Below, piece after piece: positions 17,307-26,933 of a DNA stretch of 64,000 nucleotides. The position numbers and the translations under genes are program-made. A model generated the notes under the pieces. It was not told the DNA's origin, searched no databases, and saw only the letters and a list, made by a program, of their open reading frames with translations. The stretch comes from Photobacterium marinum (lineage in GTDB: Bacteria > Pseudomonadota > Gammaproteobacteria > Enterobacterales > Vibrionaceae), in contig NZ_AMZO01000006.1 of assembly GCF_000331515.1 (NCBI RefSeq), forward strand, positions 248,001 to 312,000, written 5' to 3'. Each line of letters begins with the position of its first letter. The first letter of the stretch is position 1.

Positions 17307-19484
17307 ATGCACAACACTCAATCTGCCAGCTTTCTCGGACGTCGTTCTGTACGCTGGAAGTTCCTTCTTGCCGCAGGGGGAAGCCTGGTTATCACGGTCA
17401 CGGCACTTATTTTTTCGTTTTTTTATGCTAACCAGCAAACGCAGGATTTGGTGCGTCAGCAGATGGAAGAAAACCTTAAACAGTCCGCAGAGCTATATAT
17501 TGAAGAATTGGCTGGTGAGCAATCCCTTTTGATCCAGCGCTTATTCGACCGTTCGTTTGATCGTGCTGAGATGTTACGCAGCAGTCTGCTTTTTCTGAAA
17601 AAAAACTCTGCAGAGAATCAGATCCCGGCTGCAAAATTACGTCTTTCCATGAATCAGCTTATTCAGCAAACGGTCAGTGATAACGCACAGATGCTGGGTA
17701 TCTATGTGGTGTTTGATAAGAATGCCTTGGATGGTGACGACGCAAAGTTTGTTGATGCTGAGGAATTGGCTGGTACCAGCATTGGGCGCTTTGCTCCCTA
17801 TTGGGCTCGTAATTCAGATGGTAGCGTTGAACTTGAAGTGTTGCTTGAAGAAGATCTGTACGACACAGAACTTGACGATAATCAGATGTCAATGAATGAG
17901 TGGTATGCCTGTTCAATGCGAAACAATGGCCAAGCATGTGTGCTTAATCCTTACCTTGATACGGTTGACGGTGAAGAGATGCTGATGACTTCTCTGACCT
18001 TGCCTCTGAAGGAAAACGGTAGACTGATTGGTATGCTGGGCATTGATTTTAGCCTTGCTGATATTCAGAGCATGATAAACCAGGCAGACCGTCGTATTTT
18101 TGATGGGGACGGTGAAGTTATCTTGTTGAGTCATGGCGGTTTGATTGTTGGTTATGATGCAAAGCCTGCATTGGTAGGCGAACATCTGAAAGCGGGTAAT
18201 TTTGTATCTGAAGGTTCGTTGCTGAATTGGCTGAAGAATCCAAAGTATTCTGTTCAATGGCAAAATGACGGTCAGATTCTGGAAGCATGTGTTCCTGTTA
18301 AGTTCGCAGGGAATGAACAGCCTTGGGGGATGGTTTTTGAACTTCCCCGTGAGAGTGTGATGGCGCGGGCTATTGCGTTGCAGGAATTGCTAAAAACGGC
18401 CAATGAAGAAAATACATCGAAAATTACCATGATTGCTGTTGTGGTAACGCTTCTGGCGTTAGCAATCATCTGGCTGTTGGCTGCACGACTGGTTGCACCT
18501 ATCCGAATGGTGGCAGATCGTTTGCAGGACATTGCAACCGGTGAAGGTGATTTGACCCGAAGGCTGACGGTGAACAGTGAGGACGAGCTTGGGGCGCTGG
18601 CAAATGGATTTAACCTGTTTGTCGATAAGTTGCAGGGAACGGTGAAGCAGATCGCTGGTTCTGTCGATGTCGCGAAACAGAGTGCTGAGCAGGCTTCGCA
18701 GATCTCTCACCGCACCAGTGACGGAATGCAGCAACAGTTGAGTGAAATTGATCTGGTGGCCAGTGCTGCGCTTGAAATGGCATCAACCGCACAGGAAGTT
18801 GCCGGTCATGCAGGAAGGGCGGTCAGTTCCGCCCAGGAAGCCAATAATGCGGCAGAGCAGGGTAAAGGCGTTATTGCACAGACGACTGAAGCTATGTCTT
18901 CGTTGGTTGATGAGGTTAGTGCCACAGTACCGATTGCTGATCGTCTGGCGCAAAACAGCGACAATATTGATTCAATTCTTGAAGTTATCGAAGCCATTGC
19001 AGAGCAAACTAATTTGCTGGCGTTGAATGCTGCGATAGAAGCTGCCCGAGCGGGTGAGCAAGGGCGTGGCTTTGCGGTTGTTGCCGATGAAGTGAGAACA
19101 TTGGCCAGCCGTACACAGGATTCTATCAGTCAGATTCGTGAGGTGATCGATTCATTGAAGGCGGGAACCGGCGAAGTGGTTGAAGCAATTCAAAAAGGCA
19201 ATGATAAGGCACTAATTACTGCTGAGCAGGTGAAGGAAACTGTTGCGGTTCTAGAGCAGATTATCACGCATATCTCCAGTATTGATGACATCAGTAACCT
19301 CATCTCGGTTGCTGCTACAGAACAGCACAATGTTGCCGGAGAACTGAGCTGTAATGTGTCTAATATTCGGGATGTCAGCCAGTCGGTGAGTGCCGGGGCC
19401 GAAGACTCCGCCAGAGGTAGCCAGCAGTTAGAGGCTTTGATGCAGGAACTGCAAGTTCTGGTTCGCCAGTTTAAAGTGAAATAA
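17307..19484 (+). CDS. methyl-accepting chemotaxis protein with large Cache domain
   Basis: 725 residues. A short basic cytoplasmic stretch (1-17) precedes the first membrane helix (about 18-41); the periplasmic sensor (about 42-370) is longer than in the first chemoreceptor and includes GMLGIDFSLADIQSMI, the Cache-type segment. The second helix is about 371-393, HAMP about 394-448 and the signalling domain 450-725, with tip [20 protein letters not shown]. The C-terminus RQFKVK has no CheR tether. Ligand unknown. GAGG lies 7 bases before the ATG. Transcribed alone, followed by a long stem-loop. Confidence 0.93.
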   Translation: MHNTQSASFLGRRSVRWKFLLAAGGSLVITVTALIFSFFYANQQTQDLVRQQMEENLKQSAELYIEELAGEQSLLIQRLFDRSFDRAEMLRSSLLFLKKNSAENQIPAAKLRLSMNQLIQQTVSDNAQMLGIYVVFDKNALDGDDAKFVDAEELAGTSIGRFAPYWARNSDGSVELEVLLEEDLYDTELDDNQMSMNEWYACSMRNNGQACVLNPYLDTVDGEEMLMTSLTLPLKENGRLIGMLGIDFSLADIQSMINQADRRIFDGDGEVILLSHGGLIVGYDAKPALVGEHLKAGNFVSEGSLLNWLKNPKYSVQWQNDGQILEACVPVKFAGNEQPWGMVFELPRESVMARAIALQELLKTANEENTSKITMIAVVVTLLALAIIWLLAARLVAPIRMVADRLQDIATGEGDLTRRLTVNSEDELGALANGFNLFVDKLQGTVKQIAGSVDVAKQSAEQASQISHRTSDGMQQQLSEIDLVASAALEMASTAQEVAGHAGRAVSSAQEANNAAEQGKGVIAQTTEAMSSLVDEVSATVPIADRLAQNSDNIDSILEVIEAIAEQTNLLALNAAIEAARAGEQGRGFAVVADEVRTLASRTQDSISQIREVIDSLKAGTGEVVEAIQKGNDKALITAEQVKETVAVLEQIITHISSIDDISNLISVAATEQHNVAGELSCNVSNIRDVSQSVSAGAEDSARGSQQLEALMQELQVLVRQFKVK

Positions 19485-19496
19485 GCTCATTTTACT

Positions 19497-19535
19497 CTTC
19501 CCTCCTGAATGTGGTACTAGCTATCAGGAGGGAAG
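19497..19535. terminator. 12-bp stem-loop after the chemoreceptor gene
   Basis: CTTCCCTCCTGA at 19497-19508 and TCAGGAGGGAAG at 19524-19535 pair perfectly with a 15-base loop. There is no T run on the 3' side; it is terminator-like by position. Confidence 0.6.
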
Positions 19536-19700
19536 AACAAACCACGTCCTATACCTAATAAAATCATACAAATACACAGCTAAGATTCTTTTCCTGTTGA
19601 CCATCAGATTTTGATCACACTCTCATTAATTAATTGCAAATAATGCAATTGCAGGAAATTGCGAGGGCTAGATCTCAATGATAAACTTCTTGATATCTTG

Positions 19701-19767
19701 CTTCGTATAATCCCAATGATATGGTTTGGGAGTTTCTACCAAGAGCCTTAAACTCTTGATTATGAAG
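19701..19767 (+). ncRNA. purine riboswitch, adenine class, controlling add
   Basis: The 67-nt aptamer has all parts of the purine riboswitch: P1 arms CTTCGTA and TATGAAG, the conserved ATGATATGG and AGTTTCTACC core segments, and two hairpins whose loops are those of the V. vulnificus add aptamer. The discriminating base before the last P1 arm (CTTGATTATG) is T, i.e. U in RNA, which selects adenine; guanine-class members have C. Downstream, AGTCT (19766-19770) and CTTTA (19775-19779) can pair with AGACT (19801-19805) and TAAAGG (19792-19797), hiding the ribosome site of add and using bases of P1. Adenine binding would free the site, as in the known translational ON switch. Confidence 0.95.
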
Positions 19768-19806
19768 TCTGTAACTTTATGTATAGCCTAGTAAAGGTAG
19801 AGACTC

Positions 19807-20802
19807 ATGAATTACTTTGATTTACCCAAGATTGATCTACATTGCCATCTGGATGGCAGTGTTCGTCCGCAAACTATCCTAGACCTTGCTCGTGAGCAAA
19901 GTCTGACTCTGCCTAGTGAAGATATCGCTGAAATCAAAGACATGATGGTTGCACCAGAGACTTGCCCGAACCTGGATGAGTATCTGAAGCGATTTGAACT
20001 GCCGCTTTCTGTAATGCAGGAAGAAGAGGCGATTGAGCGTATCTCATTTGAAGTATTTGAAGATGCGGCTAAAGAAAACGTTAAATACCTGGAAGTACGC
20101 TTCGGTCCGTTGCTGCACACGCAAAAAGGTCTGAACCTTGATCAGATCATCGGCAGTGCCGTGAAAGGTATGAAAAAAGCTGAAGAGAAGTACGACATTA
20201 AAGGTAACTACATTCTGTCTATTCTGCGTACCATGCCGAAAGATCAGATCAATGAAGTTATTGATGCCGGTGCAAAATACCTGAATGACGGTGTTGCTGC
20301 ATTTGACCTGGCTGGTAGTGAAGTACCTGGATTCTGTCATGAATTCATTCCTTACGCGAAATACGCCATCGAGAAAGGTTACCGTGTAACTATTCATGCC
20401 GGTGAACAGGGTTCCGGTCAGAACGTTTACGATGCGGTTTCCCTGCTGGGGGCAGAGCGTATCGGCCATGGTATCCACATCAAAGGCCATCAGCAGGCTT
20501 ATGATCTGGTGAAGAGTGATGAGGTTGCGCTGGAAACCTGCCCTAGCAGTAACATCCAGACTAAAGCAGTTGATGATCTTGCTAGCCACCCAATCAAAGC
20601 ATTCCACAAAGATGGCGTACTGATCACAATCAATACAGATAACCGTACTGTATCTAACACTACAATGACGGACGAAGTGCGTAAAGTGGTTGAGGAGTTT
20701 GAGTTGACTCGTGAAGATTACTTCGAAATCTACAAAGTGAGTATTGAGCACTCATTTGCGTCTGAAGCAGTGAAGCAACACCTGCGTCAGTACGCTGAAT
20801 AA
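19807..20802 (+). CDS. add: adenosine deaminase
   Basis: 331 residues, the normal length. It deaminates adenosine and deoxyadenosine to (deoxy)inosine in the cytoplasm. Zinc and catalytic residues are visible: His12 and His14 in DLHCHLDGS, His197 and Glu200 in IHAGEQGSG, His221 in IGHG and Asp278 in NTDNRTVSN. The ribosome site AAAGG lies 9 bases before the ATG and is the target of the adenine riboswitch. The product inosine would feed DeoD, also in this window. A strong terminator follows. Confidence 0.97.
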   Translation: MNYFDLPKIDLHCHLDGSVRPQTILDLAREQSLTLPSEDIAEIKDMMVAPETCPNLDEYLKRFELPLSVMQEEEAIERISFEVFEDAAKENVKYLEVRFGPLLHTQKGLNLDQIIGSAVKGMKKAEEKYDIKGNYILSILRTMPKDQINEVIDAGAKYLNDGVAAFDLAGSEVPGFCHEFIPYAKYAIEKGYRVTIHAGEQGSGQNVYDAVSLLGAERIGHGIHIKGHQQAYDLVKSDEVALETCPSSNIQTKAVDDLASHPIKAFHKDGVLITINTDNRTVSNTTMTDEVRKVVEEFELTREDYFEIYKVSIEHSFASEAVKQHLRQYAE

Positions 20803-20834
20803 TCGCAATTCTTAAACATTACTGTCGGATATAC

Positions 20835-20869
20835 CAAGGGGCTGAATAATATTCAGCCCCTTGTTTTTT
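20835..20869. terminator. strong intrinsic terminator after add
   Basis: CAAGGGGCTGAATA pairs with TATTCAGCCCCTTG and is followed by TTTTTT. The convergent oxidoreductase gene ends 28 bases further on and may share it. Confidence 0.92.
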
Positions 20870-20896
20870 CATTATCTTTGATCGTTCTAAAGTTCG

Positions 20897-23008
20897 TTAG
20901 TCACAGGCAGAAATGCGACACGCCAGGCCGTTGATGTCGAAGCTTCCTGCTTCGCCGAAGCCTCTGCCATTATCTTCAATGGAAGTCAGGACGTTATAAT
21001 TCGACTCGAATACACCGCCAAGATTGGACTCACCTTGTTCCGGATACCACCAACTCAAATCTGCTATAGCGACGTTCTTTGACAGTTTGCTGTCTAGCTG
21101 AAGTACCTGAGTAATAGCGCGGCCGTTCGGTGTTTCAATCTTCACTTTTTTCCCTTCAGACAGACCCAGCTTTTTGGCTGTCTCTGGATGGAGGCTGACC
21201 AGCGGCTCAGGATGAGCTTTGCGCAGCGGTGCAATTTGTCGTCCGTGAGAGAACATATAGTGTTTGGCTTTGGCTGTTGTTAACGCCAGCGGAAAGTCCG
21301 GATCGGCTTTCATTACAGGACGGAATACAGGCAGCGGCTCAGCCCCCATTTCTTCCAGTCGGCGGCTGAACAGTTCTACTTTACCTGAACGGGTAGGGAA
21401 GCCATCGGTTAAGTACTTGCGAAACCGTTGTGGTGTTGCCGGAGGCGTGACGAGCTGTTTGGCTTTGACAGTGGCAAAGTCGAGTCCTTCGGTTGCCAGA
21501 AAGCCGTTCCAGTATTCGTTTTCAGAATGAGGTGGCATGACCTCCATGGCTTCACCTATAGCAGCGATGATCTGATGATCAGGGCGGCATTCGCCAATTT
21601 GCGCGACTTTGGGTTGATAGCGTACTGAGCCGTCAAGACCTTGGGCTATGGCTTCATATTCCATGAAGCTGGCTGCCGGGAAGACGATATCTGCCATCAT
21701 CGCGGTCGGGGTCATGAACAGCTCTGAAACAGCAAGAAAGTCCAGCGATGACAACGCCTGATGGACGGCATGGGTATCGGGCCAGCTCAGCATCGGGTTA
21801 GCCCCGACAACCAGTCCGGCTTTGATCGGGCTTTCTCTCTGGTCACCCTTACCTAAAATCGCTTTGGTAATGCCATGGCTGGTGGCGCGGAAGTACTCCG
21901 GTAATACCGGCGTACCGGCACTGGTTGCGCGTGATTCGGCGGACATCGCACTGACTTCTTTATCGTCATAAGGCCAGCGTCCGGAAACCAGTGATGGGGC
22001 ATGGCTTTGGAACTGACCTCCGGGTACATCCAGGTTACCAGTTATCGCCATCAGCATGGCAATGGCGCGGTTGACCTGGAAGCTGTCACTGTTGTGGTCT
22101 AGGGCATTACCGGTAATGATCACCGTGGGTTTGGTGCTGGCATAAAGCCGGGCAGAAGAGCGGATCTGATCAATATCGAGCTGCGTTTCATGCGCTAATT
22201 GAGCGAGCTCATATTGTGCCAGGTGTTGGGTCAGTTGCTCGAAACCTTCGCACCACTGTTCCACGAATTCATGGTCATAAAGTTGTTCATCAATAATAAC
22301 CTTGAGCAGTGCCAGCGCCAGCGCTAAATCACTGCCTGGTTTCAGCGCCAGCCAGTGTTCTGCTTTCTTGGCATGCTTTGTTCGCTGCGGGTCGATACAG
22401 ATGGTTTTCGCTCCGGCATCCATTGCTGTTTTCAGCGTTTTGACATCACTGAAGCGGGTTTTGTACTTATTGACGCCCCACAGCAGAATGCATTGTGTCT
22501 GCTCGTTGATATCGTGCGATGGGTAATAGCCAAGCGTATATTCACGTCCGAGTTTAGTTGGTGCCCAGCATACGGTTTCCGGGCCGACCACGTTAACGTT
22601 TCCCATCGCATTGGCAAGACGTAGCAATTGGGTATACATAAAGTCTTTGGAATAGCCGTAAGCCATAAAGACACTGTTCAGCCCCCATTGCTGTTGGGAT
22701 TTCGCGAACTGTTCTGCGGTGTATGCGATGGCTTCTTCCCAACTGATAGACTGCCATTGCCCTTCACCGCGTTTGCTTGTTCGTTTTAGCGGTTGAGTCA
22801 GGCGATCCGGGTGGTTCATCAGATCAATACTGTGCATGCCTTTGCGGCAGAGTTGCCCGCCAGAGACAGCATCACTACGATCGCCTTTGGCACTGATGGT
22901 GCCATCCGGGTTGGTGATAACCCGGATCCTACAGCCGCTGCCGCACAGGGCGCAGCTGGTTGTGATTGTTTCAGCCGGAATTGGTTGAAAGCTTGATTGA
23001 CTGAACAT
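20897..23008 (-). CDS. molybdopterin oxidoreductase (bis-MGD), soluble, single subunit
   Basis: 703 residues from the ATG at 23008, chosen because GAGG lies 6 bases upstream; the codon before it is TTG. The N-terminus has a [4Fe-4S] motif: Cys19, Cys22, Cys26 (CALCGSGC) and Cys54 (QLCRKG). The likely molybdenum or tungsten ligand is Cys147 in PETVCWAP. The C-terminus has the cofactor-binding barrel (GRQIAPLRKAHPEPLVSLHP). There is no Tat or Sec signal, and no iron-sulfur or membrane subunit gene follows, so it is a cytoplasmic orphan enzyme. Substrate unknown. It lies 36 bases downstream of an nhaC-type gene and should be cotranscribed. Confidence 0.85.
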   Translation of the reverse strand: MFSQSSFQPIPAETITTSCALCGSGCRIRVITNPDGTISAKGDRSDAVSGGQLCRKGMHSIDLMNHPDRLTQPLKRTSKRGEGQWQSISWEEAIAYTAEQFAKSQQQWGLNSVFMAYGYSKDFMYTQLLRLANAMGNVNVVGPETVCWAPTKLGREYTLGYYPSHDINEQTQCILLWGVNKYKTRFSDVKTLKTAMDAGAKTICIDPQRTKHAKKAEHWLALKPGSDLALALALLKVIIDEQLYDHEFVEQWCEGFEQLTQHLAQYELAQLAHETQLDIDQIRSSARLYASTKPTVIITGNALDHNSDSFQVNRAIAMLMAITGNLDVPGGQFQSHAPSLVSGRWPYDDKEVSAMSAESRATSAGTPVLPEYFRATSHGITKAILGKGDQRESPIKAGLVVGANPMLSWPDTHAVHQALSSLDFLAVSELFMTPTAMMADIVFPAASFMEYEAIAQGLDGSVRYQPKVAQIGECRPDHQIIAAIGEAMEVMPPHSENEYWNGFLATEGLDFATVKAKQLVTPPATPQRFRKYLTDGFPTRSGKVELFSRRLEEMGAEPLPVFRPVMKADPDFPLALTTAKAKHYMFSHGRQIAPLRKAHPEPLVSLHPETAKKLGLSEGKKVKIETPNGRAITQVLQLDSKLSKNVAIADLSWWYPEQGESNLGGVFESNYNVLTSIEDNGRGFGEAGSFDINGLACRISACD

Positions 23009-23044
23009 CAATACCTCGATGAAAAGTTTCTGTCGTTACCCGTA

Positions 23045-24511
23045 TCAGGCTTCGGCATCTTGTGGAACACCAGATTCTTGTTGTTTGCGGCTGACTTCTG
23101 TTGCCTCGCCTCTGATCAGGGTGCGACCCATGGCGACTAGCAGCAACGAAACCAGTGGTGTCAGCCAGACATACACGGCGTATTGGGCATAGACCAGCGG
23201 GCTGACGCCGAGGGTTGCGGTCATAAAGGCACCGGCGGTTGTCCAGGGCAGCAGCATACCTGAGGTCATGGACCCTTCACCCAGCAGGCGACTTAGCATT
23301 TCCGGTTTAAAACCGCGATCGGCATACACGCCTTTGTACAACGAGCCGTTGAGGATCATCGACAGGTACACTTCACTGGTGGCGACGTTAGCAAGCACAC
23401 AGGTACACAGTGTGGTTAGCACCAGACTGAAATCGCTTTTGATCCGCGGCAGGATTTTTTCCAGCAGAACACCAAGGAATCCGGCTTTTTCCAGCAGGCC
23501 ACCCATACAAAGGGCGATAAATGCCAGCGAGAAGGTCCACATCATGCTCTGGATGCCGCCGCGTATCAAGAGCTTATCGGCCAGTTCTGAACCGGTTGAA
23601 TCGGTAAAGCCGTAGTTTAGAGCAGCAAACACTTCAGTCACGCTGTTCTGTTGCCACAGGCCTGCGACAAGCGCCCCGACAACGACACCGCAGAAAAGGG
23701 CAATTTGAGATGGGATTTTTGCGAAAGTCAGCGCTAATGTCACCACAATCGGCGCAAGAACGATTAAGTTCATGTCGAAAGTCTGGCTGAGTGTGGTTTG
23801 CAGCTCGCCGATATGGCCGGTGCCGCCGGTTTCGGTGCCAACGAAGAAAGCCCCCATGAAGTAATAGGCAACAGTAGAAAGCACCAGTACGACTTTATTG
23901 ACCTTATTTAGTGCTTTCAGGTGGTTACTAACACTGGTTCCGACAGTTGCTGAAGCTAGAATCGTCACGTCAGAGACCGGAGACAGGTTAACACCGAACA
24001 CACCGCCGGAGATGATCATACCGGCAATAATCGGCAGCGGGACACCAAGGCCGATCCCCATACCGATTAGCGCAACACCAATAGTTGATGCCGCGCCCCA
24101 GTTAGTCCCTGTGGCATAAGTGATACCGCAGCAAACGAGAAAACCTGCTGGCAGGAATAACTCGGGTGAAACCATATCCAGACCATAGTAAATCAGGGCA
24201 GGAATGGTGCCAGCCAGGATCCAGACTCCGATGATCATCCCGATAAGCAGGAACGAGAACATTGCCCCGGTGGCATTTTTCAGGCTTTCGCCCATCACTT
24301 CAATTTGTTGTTCCAGGTTAAATCCGCAACGCCAGCAAAACAGCATGGCAAGAACTACAGAGCCTATTAATAAAATGTGTACATCAAGGCTAAATACCAT
24401 GATGCCAATAATTAACGATAAGGTAATAAAAGAGAGCAGGAAGGCGGCTTCGCTGAAATAAGGTAAGCGGATGCCTTCACTTTGCCCGACAACGGAAGAT
24501 GTATTTTCCAC
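23045..24511 (-). CDS. nhaC: Na+/H+ antiporter of the NhaC family
   Basis: 488 residues with about 11-12 hydrophobic helices. Conserved NhaC segments are present: TNWGAASTIGVALIGMG, GVFGVNLSPVSDVTILASA, and LLGEGSMTSGMLLPWTTAG. NhaC exchanges external protons for internal sodium (some relatives carry malate or lactate with it). It sits directly upstream of the molybdopterin oxidoreductase, an unusual pairing. The upstream 400 bp are AT-rich and should contain the promoter. Confidence 0.88.
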   Translation of the reverse strand: MENTSSVVGQSEGIRLPYFSEAAFLLSFITLSLIIGIMVFSLDVHILLIGSVVLAMLFCWRCGFNLEQQIEVMGESLKNATGAMFSFLLIGMIIGVWILAGTIPALIYYGLDMVSPELFLPAGFLVCCGITYATGTNWGAASTIGVALIGMGIGLGVPLPIIAGMIISGGVFGVNLSPVSDVTILASATVGTSVSNHLKALNKVNKVVLVLSTVAYYFMGAFFVGTETGGTGHIGELQTTLSQTFDMNLIVLAPIVVTLALTFAKIPSQIALFCGVVVGALVAGLWQQNSVTEVFAALNYGFTDSTGSELADKLLIRGGIQSMMWTFSLAFIALCMGGLLEKAGFLGVLLEKILPRIKSDFSLVLTTLCTCVLANVATSEVYLSMILNGSLYKGVYADRGFKPEMLSRLLGEGSMTSGMLLPWTTAGAFMTATLGVSPLVYAQYAVYVWLTPLVSLLLVAMGRTLIRGEATEVSRKQQESGVPQDAEA

Positions 24512-24914
24512 AGGCGTATTCCATTAAAAGTGTGGGATTAAGAAGAAGCAGAGATTGTAATTGTTGCAAAATAATTGGCTGTGACTTAACTCATTGTTTT
24601 AAATGGAGTTGGTGCTATTTTTGTTGTTTGTTTCAGTTTTTTGTGTGCCGGGTTCCAACTTGTTGTATTTATTGATTAATTTAATGATAACCCTGAGCCG
24701 TTTCTGTGGGAGACTACGACATTAAATACATAAATGAAGGTGAGAGCTACTTATGGATAATTTATTTAGTTCATTCCTCTTTAATAAAAATCTTATTAGC
24801 ATCACTGAGACATAATATCGAAAGTTATTTATTTTACTGAAGGTTATTTTCTTTCCACATTAAATCCTGGTTTATGCTTAATAACAATTAAGCCTTAATT
24901 GAGTGAGGGATGAA
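24512..24914. other. divergent intergenic region, nhaC side and DUF4336 side
   Basis: 403 AT-rich bases between two divergent genes. Both promoters must be here. I see no riboswitch, strong repeat or short gene. Confidence 0.5.
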
Positions 24915-25595
24915 ATGCAGCAATTGGCAGAGGAATTATGGATCTTTGAAGGAGACACCGTCACTTTTTATCACTGCCCGTTTACTACCAGAATGACGGT
25001 GGTAAGAATGTCCAATGGTGACTTATGGTTGCATAGTCCGATCGCGTATTCCTTTTATTTGGCTGAACAACTAGCGATTTTAGGGACTGTTCGGTATCTG
25101 GTAGCGCCTAACCATCTTCATCATCTTTACCTTAGTGATTGGGTGGAGCATTATCCGGATGCTCATCTGTCCGGTACCGACCAAGTCATCAGAAAGCGTG
25201 CTGATCTGCACTTTGATGATTCACTCAATGTCGATCGTAAATGGCCGTGGAGAGATGAAATCGACCAGGTTCTGGTTAGTGGCTCATCATTAATGCAGGA
25301 GTGTGTGTTTTTCCATCATCCTTCTCAGACGGTGATTGTGACCGATTTGATCGAAAACTTTTCTGAAAATCACTTTAAAGGTTGGCGTAAGCTCTTGTGC
25401 AAGTTGGCCGGTATTGTGGCTCCTAATGGTAAGACCCCGCTGGACTGGCGGTTGAGTTTTAAAAAAGAAGTGGTCAGGGAGCATATTCACACAATTCAGG
25501 AATGGCAGCCTGAGCGGATCATAATGGCTCATGGTGAGATCATAGAGCAGGATGCGGAAGCTTTTCTGCAACGCTCATTTAACTGGGTTGAGTAA
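24915..25595 (+). CDS. DUF4336 family protein (metallo-beta-lactamase-like fold)
   Basis: 226 residues. ATG at 24915 is preferred over the in-frame GTG at 24903 because GAGGGA lies 6 bases upstream. The segments LVAPNHLHHLYLSDW (about 66-80), VFFHHPSQTVIVTDLIENF and MAHGEIIEQDA near the end are typical of DUF4336, which is distantly related to metallo-beta-lactamases; His residues in these segments could bind metal, but the full HxHxDH motif is absent. Function unknown. Monocistronic. Confidence 0.75.
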   Translation: MQQLAEELWIFEGDTVTFYHCPFTTRMTVVRMSNGDLWLHSPIAYSFYLAEQLAILGTVRYLVAPNHLHHLYLSDWVEHYPDAHLSGTDQVIRKRADLHFDDSLNVDRKWPWRDEIDQVLVSGSSLMQECVFFHHPSQTVIVTDLIENFSENHFKGWRKLLCKLAGIVAPNGKTPLDWRLSFKKEVVREHIHTIQEWQPERIIMAHGEIIEQDAEAFLQRSFNWVE

Positions 25596-25954
25596 AAGGT
25601 GTTTTGCGTTTTGCAATTATACTGCAGATATGAGTCATAAATATGTATTACAGGGTGGCGATAAAAGACGTCTGATATTATTTTTTGTCGATAAGTCTGG
25701 TGAAATCACATCTCGTTGATGAAGGGTTAATGTAGGTTGCACTCCTGCATTTTCCTATTTTAAGTATTTATATTGCTATTAATACTTATCATTATGGTGA
25801 TTTGTTCTTATTAAAGGTTTTTATTCTTCTCCCCAAGTGTGATCTCTTTTAGATATTTATCGTCAATCTCTTAAATTTGTGAGATATCAGCCATCCAATT
25901 GCTCATAATAGCCAACCATAAACTGTGTATGGAAATAACTAGTACGGAATTACC
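25596..25954. other. AT-rich intergenic region before maa
   Basis: 359 bases. The only candidate is a weak CRP-like site near 25838-25853 (TGTGA-tctctt-TTAGA). No gene or hairpin of note. Confidence 0.4.
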
Positions 25955-26530
25955 ATGACTGAAAAAGAGAAGATGTTATCCGGTCAGATGTATCAGGCTT
26001 GGGATGCCGAGCTAAAAGATGAGCGTCTTAAAGCAAAACGGCTGTGTTTTAAGATTAATCAAATCTGCCCGACAGAAAGCGCACAACGGCAAAGCCTGAT
26101 CAATGAACTGTTGGGGCAGGAAAGCGATGCCTGGATTGAGTCGCCGTTTAACTGTGACTATGGCTACAACATTAAAGTAGGCAAAGGTTTTTACGCCAAC
26201 CATGGTTGTACCATTCTCGATTGTGCGCCGATTACGATTGGTGATAACTGCCTGTTGGCGCCGGGTGTAGTTATTGCAACGGCGGGACACCCGCTGGATC
26301 CGGTAGAGCGTGCTTCAGGTGAAGAGTTCGCTAAGGCTATTACTATTGGTCATGATGTGTGGTTTGGAGCCAACGTGACCGTGTGTCCGGGAGTTAGCAT
26401 CGGCGATAACGTGGTCGTGGGCGCTGGCAGTGTTGTGGTGAAAGATTTGCCTGCTAATACCGTATGTGCGGGCTCGCCGGCAAAACCGATTCGCACTCTT
26501 GCGGTTGGGGAAAAGCGCACCTTTGAATGA
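25955..26530 (+). CDS. maa: maltose O-acetyltransferase (hexapeptide family)
   Basis: 191 residues. The N-terminal helical part (MTEKEKMLSGQMYQAWDAEL) is the Mac/Maa signature, followed by a left-handed beta helix of hexapeptide repeats (about 70-180: ITIGDNCLLAPGVVIATAGH, ITIGHDVWFGANVTVCPG, VSIGDNVVVGAGSVV). The catalytic histidine is in TAGHP. It transfers acetyl from acetyl-CoA to sugars such as maltose or glucose in the cytoplasm; the physiological role is unclear, perhaps export of excess sugar. It stands alone between two AT-rich gaps. Confidence 0.9.
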   Translation: MTEKEKMLSGQMYQAWDAELKDERLKAKRLCFKINQICPTESAQRQSLINELLGQESDAWIESPFNCDYGYNIKVGKGFYANHGCTILDCAPITIGDNCLLAPGVVIATAGHPLDPVERASGEEFAKAITIGHDVWFGANVTVCPGVSIGDNVVVGAGSVVVKDLPANTVCAGSPAKPIRTLAVGEKRTFE

Positions 26531-26933
26531 TTTTAATTTGTTATGACTGCCGGGTGCCTACATTCGGCAGTACTTTCGTGTTTATCATCAGTATTCAGCA
26601 TAATAATTCTCTTCATCCTATCTGTCGTTCTTGGTTAAATGATAATAAATATTTATATTATCGTAGGCTCTGTTCTCTTTATTATTTCTTTTTATTCTTC
26701 TTTGTTCTCATTTTCTTATTGCCAAAGCAAAAATTCTGTGCGCAGCTTTAATGGCTGATTTTATCCCTATTTCACCAACTTGATTCATGAGTTTCTGTAA
26801 TTGTCGATTAATAACTGAAATATTAATGCAATATAATAAGCTTATATTTGTATTTTTATCTCGTCGGATCTGATCATATTTAATTTTGATATAAGGTACG
26901 CCACCTAATTAATACAACAATGTGAACACAGAC
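26531..26933. other. AT-rich intergenic region before the acyl-CoA ligase gene
   Basis: About 400 bases. At 26861-26871 TCGTCGGATCT resembles the centre of a FadR operator (TGGTCNGACCA, 7 of 10 fixed positions). A frame overlapping the maa stop is low-complexity and rejected. Nothing else seen. Confidence 0.4.

Larger units (their letters stand above)
19485..19806. other. leader region of add with riboswitch
   Basis: 322 bases: a stem-loop at 19497-19535, about 160 AT-rich bases that should hold the add promoter, the adenine aptamer at 19701-19767 and its expression platform up to the add start. Confidence 0.8.

Noticed and set aside
20044..20751. 235-codon minus-strand frame opposite add
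   Set aside because: Add is certain on the plus strand; the opposite frame has no domain.
26527..26751. 74-codon plus-strand frame overlapping the maa stop codon (ATGA)
   Set aside because: Its translation is a low-complexity run of Tyr, Phe and Leu from AT-rich intergenic DNA; no ribosome site of its own and no family features.
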